Shown in pieces: positions 1-5,720 of a stretch of 8,487 nt of DNA. Source of the DNA: Alphaproteobacteria bacterium (GTDB lineage: Bacteria > Pseudomonadota > Alphaproteobacteria > Rhodospirillales > Magnetospirillaceae); contig JADFZP010000118.1 in NCBI GenBank assembly GCA_015232485.1, positions 1 through 8,487 on the forward strand. Direction: 5' to 3'. Each line of letters opens with the position of its first letter. Position 1 is the first letter of the stretch. The notes below the pieces were generated by a model. The model was not told the origin of the DNA, did no database searches, and saw nothing but the letters and a program-made list of their open reading frames with translations. Made by a program: the position numbers and the translations under genes.

Positions 1-923
1 CCCCCCACCCGCCCCAGCGTATCCGCCCGTTCCAGCACCGCGCGCAGGCTCGCGTCGCTGACTTGCGTGTAAATCTGCGTCGTCGCGATGCTGGCGTGGC
101 CCAGCAGCTTCTGGACGAAACGGATGTCGACGCCGGCTTCGATCAACTGCGTCGCGGCGGTGTGGCGCAGCATGTGGGGGGTGACGCGGCGGCCGATGGC
201 GGCGCGGTCGGCCAGGGCGATCAGGGCGCGGCGGATGGATTGGGCGGTGGCGGGGGTGCCCGAGTCGGTGAGGAGCAGGCGGTCGTCGGTGGACCGTAGG
301 CGGGCGCGCTGGGCGTTGTAGCGGGTCAGCGTGGTCAGGGCGTGCTGGTTGGGCAGATAGACCTTGCGTTCGCGGTCGCCCTTGCCGCGCACCGCGATGC
401 CGCGGGCTTCGGGGTCGACGTCGGACTGGCGCACGCCGACCAGTTCGCCGATGCGCAGGCCGGTGGCGAACAGGCAGACGATCACGAAATGCAGCAGGAT
501 CGCTTGGTGGCCGGCGGCCTCGCCGGTCGCTTCCGATTCGGCTTGGCGCAGCAGGCGGCGCATCTCGTCGAGGGTCAGGCAGCGCGGCAGGCGCCGGGGC
601 AGGCGGATGGTCAGGTCAAGGCGGTGGAAGGGGCTGAGCTCGATCGCCTCGTCGCGCTCGAGCCAGCGGAACATCACTTTCAGGGCCGCCATGCGGCGCT
701 TGACGGTGGTCTCCTTCAGGCCGCGCCCGTCGAACAGGTGGCGGGCGAAGCGGCGCAGCATGTCGCGGTCGATCTCGGCCACGTCGCGGCTCGCGCCGAC
801 ATGCGCCATGAACTGGGCCAAGTCGATCTCATAGGCGCGCAGCGTGTTCGCCGAAAGGCGCTTGGCGATGCGGCAATGGTCAAGGAACCGCGTCGCGGCG
901 TCGGACAGGATCAGGGCGGCCAT
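1..923 (-). CDS. Tyrosine recombinase/integrase, XerC/XerD type (3' end outside window)
   Basis: This enzyme cuts and rejoins DNA at specific sites through a tyrosine-phosphate intermediate. The first 307 residues are in the window and the frame runs off the left edge without a stop. The N-terminal SAM-like core-binding domain spans about residues 5-90 and the catalytic domain about 115-295. All six expected active-site residues are visible: R157 (in ATGLRIGEL), K181 (in VRGKGDR), H250 and R253 (in TPHMLRHTAA), H276 (in LLGHASI) and Y285 (in TTQIYTQV). The ATG at 923 is preceded by GGAAG at a six-base spacing, and an in-frame TGA at 957-959 rules out a longer start. The length so far fits a XerC/XerD protein of about 300 residues. 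It lies 77 bases downstream of accA on the same strand. Whether it is the chromosomal XerD or an accessory integrase is undecided; the N-terminus and the region after Y285 look less like XerD than expected, so no symbol is given. Confidence 0.9.
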   Translation of the reverse strand, partial: MAALILSDAATRFLDHCRIAKRLSANTLRAYEIDLAQFMAHVGASRDVAEIDRDMLRRFARHLFDGRGLKETTVKRRMAALKVMFRWLERDEAIELSPFHRLDLTIRLPRRLPRCLTLDEMRRLLRQAESEATGEAAGHQAILLHFVIVCLFATGLRIGELVGVRQSDVDPEARGIAVRGKGDRERKVYLPNQHALTTLTRYNAQRARLRSTDDRLLLTDSGTPATAQSIRRALIALADRAAIGRRVTPHMLRHTAATQLIEAGVDIRFVQKLLGHASIATTQIYTQVSDASLRAVLERADTLGRVG

Positions 924-1000
924 GGAGGAGCACTTCCGGCAGGACTGTTTGCCGGCTCATGTGCCCAAATTCCTGCGGCCGCAACAATGGGTAATCGCGC

Positions 1001-1954
1001 TCAGTGAACGCCTTGGCGGCCCATTTCGAGGAACTTGTCGCGGCGCCGGGCGCGCAGCACGCCGCCGTCGAGGGCGAGCAGGGCGGTCAGCGACTGCTCG
1101 ATGGTGTCGCCCAGGGCGTCCATGGTCTGGTTGCGGGCGCGGTGGGCGCCGCCCAGGGGTTCGGGCACCACCAGATCGACGACGCCCAGGCGGTGCAGGT
1201 CCTGGGCGGTCAGCTTCAGCGCCTCGGCGGCGTCTTGGGCGTTGTCGCCGCTGCGCCACAGGATCGAGGCGCAGCCCTCGGGGCTGATCACCGAATAGAT
1301 CGAGTGTTCCAGCATCACCACCGTGTTGGCGGCGGCCAGCGCGATGGCTCCACCCGATCCGCCCTCGCCGATGATCGCCGTGATCAGCGGGACGCGGATC
1401 GCCAAGCAGGATTCGATGGCCCGCGCGATGGCCTCGGCCTGGCCGCGCGCCTCGGCGTCGACGCCGGGATAGGCGCCGGCCGTGTCGACCAAGGTGACGA
1501 CGGGGATGTGGAAGCGGTCGGCCATGGCCATCAGGCGGCGCGCCTTGCGATAGCCCTCGGGCCGCGCCATGCCGAAATTGTGGCGCACCCGGCTTTCGGT
1601 GTCGCGGCCCTTCTCGTGGCCGATCACCATCACCGAGCGGCCGCGGAAACGGCCCAGCCCGCCGATGATGGCGCGATCCTCGGCGAAGGCGCGGTCGCCG
1701 GCCAGCGGCGTGAAATCCTCGACCAGATGGGCGACATAGTCCGAGAAGTGCGGCCGGTCGGGATGGCGCGCCACCTGGGTCTTTTGCCACGGCGTCAGCT
1801 TGGCGTAGGTCGATTTCAGAAGCTTGTCGACCTTGGCTTGGAGCCGCGCCACCTCGTCGGCGATGTTGATCTCGTCGGTGTCGGACAGATGGCGCAGTTC
1901 CTCGATCTTGCCTTCAAGCTCGGCGATGGGCTTTTCGAAGTCGAGGAAGTTCAT
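1001..1954 (-). CDS. accA: Acetyl-CoA carboxylase carboxyltransferase subunit alpha
   Basis: AccA pairs with AccD to form the cytosolic carboxyltransferase that moves CO2 from carboxybiotin (on AccB) to acetyl-CoA, giving malonyl-CoA, the first committed step of fatty acid synthesis. The 317-residue product has the family's usual length and begins MNFLDFEKPIAELEGKI, the typical AccA start. Hallmarks in order are the N-terminal helical segment (1-60), GRSVMVIGHEKGRDT (105-119), NFGMARPEGYRKARRLM (126-142), VVTLVDTAGAYPGVDAEARG (152-171), the glycine-rich IIGEGGSGGAIALAAAN (194-210) and SIYSVISPEGCASILW (218-233). The glycine-rich turns form oxyanion holes in crotonase-fold carboxyltransferases. 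The frame stays open 21 codons upstream to an ATG at 2017, but that extension has no family resemblance, so 1954 is chosen. No strong ribosome-binding site precedes it. The gene lies 72 bases after the Nudix gene and has a -35-like TTGACT upstream. Confidence 0.97.
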   Translation of the reverse strand: MNFLDFEKPIAELEGKIEELRHLSDTDEINIADEVARLQAKVDKLLKSTYAKLTPWQKTQVARHPDRPHFSDYVAHLVEDFTPLAGDRAFAEDRAIIGGLGRFRGRSVMVIGHEKGRDTESRVRHNFGMARPEGYRKARRLMAMADRFHIPVVTLVDTAGAYPGVDAEARGQAEAIARAIESCLAIRVPLITAIIGEGGSGGAIALAAANTVVMLEHSIYSVISPEGCASILWRSGDNAQDAAEALKLTAQDLHRLGVVDLVVPEPLGGAHRARNQTMDALGDTIEQSLTALLALDGGVLRARRRDKFLEMGRQGVH

Positions 1955-1988
1955 CGCGATTCGTCTATGATGCCCCTGGGAGGTGGCA

Positions 1989-2017
1989 TCTCTGCCCGCT
2001 CGCGGCGCAAAAGTCAA
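1989..2017 (-). promoter_or_regulatory. Possible accA promoter (-35-like element only)
   Basis: On the minus strand TTGACT (2017-2012) matches five of six bases of the sigma70 -35 consensus. It sits in the 72-base gap between the Nudix stop and the accA start. Seventeen bases further on is CAGAGA (1994-1989), a poor -10. The position is right for a promoter that would let accA be expressed independently of the upstream genes, but the -10 is weak and this could be chance. Confidence 0.25.
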
Positions 2018-2026
2018 TGCGCGCCC

Positions 2027-2908
2027 TTATCCAATCGGCTCGCGCGTCTCGCCGGTGCGGCCATGCAGCCCGCGAACGATCGCCAGATAGTCGGGCTCGC
2101 GGTCGGGATCGAGGTGACCGTGGCGGATCAGGAAGTCGATGATCACCAGATTGACGTTGAACTTGAACTCGTCGGTGTCGCGAACCACGCGGGCCACCGC
2201 GTCGATCGGCCACAGCATGAATTCCTCCATCTCGCCGTCGACGTTCTTCGGCTGGAAGTCTTCGGGCAGTTCCAGGTCATAGCAGAACTGGGTGTCGGGC
2301 TTCATGCCCAGCCCATTCTCCATGCAATAGCTGACGGCGCCGACCGGCACGGCGCGCATCGCCAATTCGGGCGGGATCGAGGCCTCTTCGCCGGCTTCCT
2401 TGATCAGGTTCTCGGCCAGGCTCAGCCCCGCCGGCTGGCCGCCCGCCACCACGTTGTCGAGCTTGCCGGCCGCCACCCGCTTGTCGCGGGCCCGCCGCCC
2501 GATCCACATCATCAGACCCTCGGGCCTTCGGACGAAGCCGTTGACGTGCAGGCCGAAGGCGCGCACCCCGAACAGCGGCACCATGGCGCGGTCCAGCAGC
2601 ATCAAAGGCGGCTCGCCGAAATTGGTGACCACCGGATAATCCTCGCCACGCGGTTCGGGAATCTCGGGATGGGCGGCCGCCAGACGGGCGATCACGTCGC
2701 GCACCGCCTCGCCGCGCTCGGCCGGGGTGGCCAGTTGGTCGCGCAACGACACCCGGTCGTCCTCGACCGAGAACACGCCGGGGAAGGCGGCGAGCATGAG
2801 GGTGGTCTCGGCGCGGATCCAGCCGACCCGCCGGCCGGCGATCTGGAACGGCCGGAAATGCGAGGGCTGATGGTCGTTGCAGCGGTGGATGTGATCGAGA
2901 TAGCTCAT
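2027..2908 (-). CDS. DUF4743 domain-containing Nudix hydrolase
   Basis: This is a cytosolic hydrolase predicted to cleave a nucleoside- or thiamine-diphosphate-type substrate. The 293-residue protein has an N-terminal DUF4743-like region (about 1-110) and a Nudix fold (about 115-260). The Nudix box is at 156-178 and reads GGQPAGLSLAENLIKEAGEE followed by ASI. The metal-binding E-x-x-E-E core (KEAGEE, 170-175) is kept. The box departs from the textbook GX5EX7REUXEEXGU: the first Glu position is Leu, Arg is Lys, and the late Gly is Ser. Such departures appear usual in this subfamily, which includes the Nudix part of fission yeast Tnr3 and plant NUDT20/24; members have been reported to remove damaged thiamine diphosphate analogues. 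Substrate here is inference. The ATG at 2908 is chosen because MSYLDHIHRCN is the usual family start and GGAA lies eight to nine bases upstream; an in-frame ATG at 3016 would overlap the preceding gene. The gene starts 49 bases after that gene's stop and precedes accA. Confidence 0.9.
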   Translation of the reverse strand: MSYLDHIHRCNDHQPSHFRPFQIAGRRVGWIRAETTLMLAAFPGVFSVEDDRVSLRDQLATPAERGEAVRDVIARLAAAHPEIPEPRGEDYPVVTNFGEPPLMLLDRAMVPLFGVRAFGLHVNGFVRRPEGLMMWIGRRARDKRVAAGKLDNVVAGGQPAGLSLAENLIKEAGEEASIPPELAMRAVPVGAVSYCMENGLGMKPDTQFCYDLELPEDFQPKNVDGEMEEFMLWPIDAVARVVRDTDEFKFNVNLVIIDFLIRHGHLDPDREPDYLAIVRGLHGRTGETREPIG

Positions 2909-2957
2909 GGCGTCATTCCAGCATGCGAGAGGGGCCGTCTGGCAAGCGGTCAAACGG

Positions 2958-5570
2958 TCAATAGATGCCCTTCGCATGGAGAAAGGGCACGAATTCGCCG
3001 TCATCCGACAGCACATGGGCGAGCACCCAGTCCTTCAGCATCTCGTGCGCCTCGCCGCCTTGCGCGCCACCTTCGGTGAGTTGCTCGGCGATCGAGCGCA
3101 CCTGGGTGATGAGCTGCCGATGGCGGGCGCAGTGATGCTCGGCGTCGGCATAGCCGTAGCGTTTGAGGAGTTCCTCCTCCTCGTTGAAATGGAACATGGT
3201 GAAGCCCAGCAGCAGGTCCATGGCGTCCAGCACCACGACCCGGTCGCGCCCCTCCTGCACCGCCTCGATCACGCCGTTGACCATCTCGAACAGGCGGCGG
3301 TGGTGGGTGTCGATGCGCTGGATGTCGACGCCGTACTCGTCGCGCCAGATCAGCGGCGCGCGTTGCGACGTCTCGGCCTCGGCCACCACGCGCATGCGCC
3401 GCTCGTGCGTCTCGAACAGCTTCCAGCGCACGCCGGGGATGCCCGACAGCGTGATCGCCGGCACCTGGTACAGCTCGACCGCCTCGAGGGCGCGCAGGCG
3501 GAACAGGCCCGGCGTCTCGAACATCGCGGTCTCCTCGCCGAAGAAGTCGCCGGCGTCCAGCACCTCGACCACGTCCTCGCCGATCAGGCGCCGCACGCGG
3601 CCGGACTTCACGATCATCACCATGCCGTAGCGCGGCTCGATCACCGCGCCGGCCGCGACGCTCACCGCCTTCATCTCCTTGGCGATGCGGTTCAAGACCG
3701 GCGCCGAGACGACCTCGCCGAACAGCCAGGTGCGCTGAAGGAATTCGCGGTTCTCCTGGGCCAGCGAGATGCCGGCGAACAGATCGTTCGAGGTGACGAA
3801 TTGCAGATACAGGTCGCAAGGCAGGCGCAGCGCCTGCACGAAGCTGACGGCGCGATAGGTTTCCATGGCCGGCAGGCCGTGCAGCCCCGACAGCTCGCCG
3901 ATCAGGGCGCCGGCCGACAGCACGCCGCGCAGGCCGGTCTCGGCCGACAGCACCTCGACGTTGCCGGTCATCACCAGGAAGATCTCGTCGTTGGGCACGC
4001 CTTCCTTGATCAGCATCGATTCGGGATTGAAGGCCACCACCTTGTTGTTCATCAGCATGCGAAGCTGATGCGGCTTGACGGTCGGGAAATAGGCGGCCAG
4101 GAACTCCCAGGCGTAGCGCCACGCGTAGTCCTGGTTGCCGGGAATGAACACGTCGACGGTGCCGAACGGGGCGCCCGAGCCGATCGCCTTTTCCTCGTCG
4201 CTGTGCTTGTGCGCGGTGTGGGCCAGGATGATCTTGCCCGAGCGGTCGTCGCGGAAATCGCGGGCGTCGCCATGGATCGGGCCGCCGCCGATGTCGACCT
4301 TCTTGACGGTGGCCGGCGCCATGTAGTCGACCATCACCTTGTCGAACAGGGCCTGGCTGATTCCGGGCGCGGAATCGTCGGCGGTGATCATCGATTCGAG
4401 CACGCGGCGGCTGGCCAGATCGGCGAGATGGGCATAGGTGCGCCAGCCCCCCTCCCACAGCCCGCGGAACAGGAACACGGTGGTCTCGACCGGATGGGGC
4501 GACAGGATCGGCTTGACCTCCAGGCCTTCGATGTCGTTCCAGGCGTCGATCTCCAGATCGCAGACCTCGAAATAGTCCGCGAAGCTGTCCTCCTCGATCG
4601 ACAGCAGGGCCGCCAGCTTCTTGGTCACCGAGGCGCGCACCAGGGGGGTTGCGAAATATTTGATGCGGTGGTCCGAGCGGATCAGGGTCGGCAGGCCGGC
4701 GAAATGGTCGTCGTGCGAATGGGTGTGGAAGACGCCTTCGATCTCGTTGACGCTGATCCCCAGCGCGGTGAGGTTCGACATGATGTTGGGGCCGGCGTCG
4801 ATCAGATAGGCCTTGCCCTGATACATCAGGATCGAGCCCATCGAGGGCCGGTTGAAGTCCCAGCCGTCGCCCTCGCCGGAATGCACGACGGCGAAGTAGT
4901 CGCGCGCCACCTGGTGCATGCCCAGCGGATAGGGCGCCTCGTAGGTCTCGTAAAGCGGCAGGTTGAGATCGACGGTCATCGTCTCGTCGCCATGCTCGAA
5001 CTCGAACACGTTGAGGCGCAGGCGGCGCACGAACAGGCCGTTGCGGATTTCGACCTTTTCGCCCTCGATATGCAGGCTGTCGATCAGCTCGGCCGGGTGG
5101 CGGATCTTGCCGAAGGCGAATTTCAGCTTCATCCGCATCTGCTCGCGGGCCTGATCGGGGCTTAAGCCGGCGTCGACCATCTCTTCTTCCGAGATCAGGC
5201 CGTAATTGCCGCGATAGATGTATTGAAGCTGCGCCGACACCTGCTGCGGCAGGCCGATCAGCATCGGCTTCTGGCCGGTGTTGTTGGGGTGGTTGGGCAG
5301 GATCATGCCCTGCCGGTACAGCATCTGCAAAACCGGGAACTCGACGAGGTTCGAGAAGCTGCCGTTCTGAACCATCACGTCGGACAGCAAGATGGCGTTC
5401 GGCCCGGTCTCGAACACCACGCCGGCCCGCTCGGTGCGCGCGATCAGGCCGCGCTTCATCAGGTGCTTGACGATGTCGGCCGGACAGCCGCACAGGATGC
5501 GCAAACCGGCATCCGGCACGTCCAGCCACCAGACACCGGCCGTCACTTCGACCTTGTTGATACGCGCCAT
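2958..5570 (-). CDS. MBL-fold / tandem cyclic-nucleotide-binding-like / bacteriohemerythrin fusion protein
   Basis: This is a probable soluble signalling or sensor hydrolase of 870 residues with no signal peptide or membrane segment. Residues 1-220 are unassigned. An MBL fold at about 225-460 carries THSHDDH (H284, H286, D288, H289), with likely further metal ligands H359 (LSPHPVETT), D384 (HLADL) and H451 or H454 (LAHTAHKH); the closing part resembles RNase Z and phosphodiesterase-like MBL proteins. Two cNMP-binding-like beta-rolls follow (about 495-600 and 612-715, with IGELSG and FGEETA turns). The C-terminal bacteriohemerythrin (about 740-870) keeps all seven di-iron ligands with near-canonical spacing: H757, H794, E798, H813, H817, H852 and D857. 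Bacteriohemerythrins bind O2 at a non-heme di-iron centre. The ATG at 5570 has GGGGGA about eight bases upstream. Divergent from scpA. That the hemerythrin and beta-rolls control the MBL activity is inference, and the substrate is unknown. Confidence 0.93.
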   Translation of the reverse strand: MARINKVEVTAGVWWLDVPDAGLRILCGCPADIVKHLMKRGLIARTERAGVVFETGPNAILLSDVMVQNGSFSNLVEFPVLQMLYRQGMILPNHPNNTGQKPMLIGLPQQVSAQLQYIYRGNYGLISEEEMVDAGLSPDQAREQMRMKLKFAFGKIRHPAELIDSLHIEGEKVEIRNGLFVRRLRLNVFEFEHGDETMTVDLNLPLYETYEAPYPLGMHQVARDYFAVVHSGEGDGWDFNRPSMGSILMYQGKAYLIDAGPNIMSNLTALGISVNEIEGVFHTHSHDDHFAGLPTLIRSDHRIKYFATPLVRASVTKKLAALLSIEEDSFADYFEVCDLEIDAWNDIEGLEVKPILSPHPVETTVFLFRGLWEGGWRTYAHLADLASRRVLESMITADDSAPGISQALFDKVMVDYMAPATVKKVDIGGGPIHGDARDFRDDRSGKIILAHTAHKHSDEEKAIGSGAPFGTVDVFIPGNQDYAWRYAWEFLAAYFPTVKPHQLRMLMNNKVVAFNPESMLIKEGVPNDEIFLVMTGNVEVLSAETGLRGVLSAGALIGELSGLHGLPAMETYRAVSFVQALRLPCDLYLQFVTSNDLFAGISLAQENREFLQRTWLFGEVVSAPVLNRIAKEMKAVSVAAGAVIEPRYGMVMIVKSGRVRRLIGEDVVEVLDAGDFFGEETAMFETPGLFRLRALEAVELYQVPAITLSGIPGVRWKLFETHERRMRVVAEAETSQRAPLIWRDEYGVDIQRIDTHHRRLFEMVNGVIEAVQEGRDRVVVLDAMDLLLGFTMFHFNEEEELLKRYGYADAEHHCARHRQLITQVRSIAEQLTEGGAQGGEAHEMLKDWVLAHVLSDDGEFVPFLHAKGIY

Positions 5571-5593
5571 CGACCATTCCCCCGCTCGACGTA

Positions 5594-5622
5594 ATCAAAC
5601 CGCAACGCCGGGGATTTGGCAA
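5594..5622 (-). promoter_or_regulatory. Candidate promoter for the hemerythrin fusion gene
   Basis: Reading the minus strand, TTGCCA (5622-5617, five of six matches to TTGACA) is followed after 17 bases by TTTGAT (5599-5594, four of six matches to TATAAT). Transcription would start near 5587, giving a leader of about 17 bases that holds the GGGGGA ribosome-binding site. Spacing is ideal and position is right, but in GC-rich alphaproteobacteria such matches are only moderately predictive. Confidence 0.45.
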
Positions 5623-5634
5623 ACGGATTGAACC

Positions 5635-5646
5635 CACCCAAGGGTG
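5635..5646. promoter_or_regulatory. Small palindrome between divergent promoters
   Basis: CACCC-AA-GGGTG is an inverted repeat with five-base arms around two bases. It lies about 13 bases upstream of the minus-strand -35 and 20 bases upstream of the plus-strand -35, where a shared regulator could act on both genes. It is short enough to be chance in DNA of this composition. Confidence 0.25.
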
Positions 5647-5665
5647 TGATGAGGTCCCGCCCGCG

Positions 5666-5695
5666 TGGACAGCCGCCGGGCGCCTTGTCTATAGT
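5666..5695 (+). promoter_or_regulatory. Candidate sigma70-type promoter for scpA
   Basis: TGGACA (5666-5671) and TATAGT (5690-5695) each match five of six consensus bases and are 18 bases apart. The start of transcription would fall near 5702, leaving a leader of about 19 bases with AGGAGG (5710-5715) five bases before the ATG at 5721. This is the best promoter-like sequence in the window. Confidence 0.55.
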
Positions 5696-5703
5696 TCCTA
5701 GAC
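5687..5703. promoter_or_regulatory. Inverted repeat over the scpA -10, candidate operator
   Basis: GTCTA (5687-5691) and TAGAC (5699-5703) are exact inverted copies separated by seven bases. The repeat covers the TATAGT -10 and the predicted transcription start, so a dimeric protein bound here would block RNA polymerase. It could instead be a weak stem at the 5' end of the message. No specific regulator family can be named from the sequence. Confidence 0.35.
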
Positions 5704-5720
5704 CGCTTTAGGAGGCCCGC

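Noticed and set aside
936..955. Hairpin CCGGCA / TGCCGG in the gap between accA and the recombinase gene
   Set aside because: Six-base arms with an eight-base loop and no T-run on either strand. It lies just before the recombinase start, so an intrinsic terminator is not supported; it may be chance.
2946..2961. Two copies of CGGTCAA at an eight-base period around the stop of the fusion gene
   Set aside because: Only two short copies, one overlapping the stop codon; too little to call a binding site or repeat.
2909..3016. Longer start for the Nudix gene at 3016
   Set aside because: It would add 36 Cys- and Arg-rich residues overlapping the upstream coding region, while MSYLDHIH at 2908 matches the usual family start.
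1004..3079. A 691-residue open frame on the plus strand across accA and the Nudix gene
   Set aside because: It spans two real minus-strand genes and the gap between them, and has shadow-like composition without motifs.
2907..5165. A 752-residue open frame on the plus strand opposite the hemerythrin fusion gene
   Set aside because: It is antisense to a gene with several intact domains and has low-complexity composition (many H, D, A, L, V), as expected from reverse translation of GC-biased codons.
5615..5623. TTTGGCAAA, resembling the TTTGCAAA site of the propionate regulator PccR
   Set aside because: It has an extra base, occurs once rather than as a pair, and lies at the -35 of the opposite gene rather than near the scpA promoter.
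3001..5637. An 878-residue open frame on the minus strand in another frame over the fusion gene
   Set aside because: It is same-strand, off-frame reading rich in Arg, Pro and Gly. The competing frame has the domains and iron ligands.
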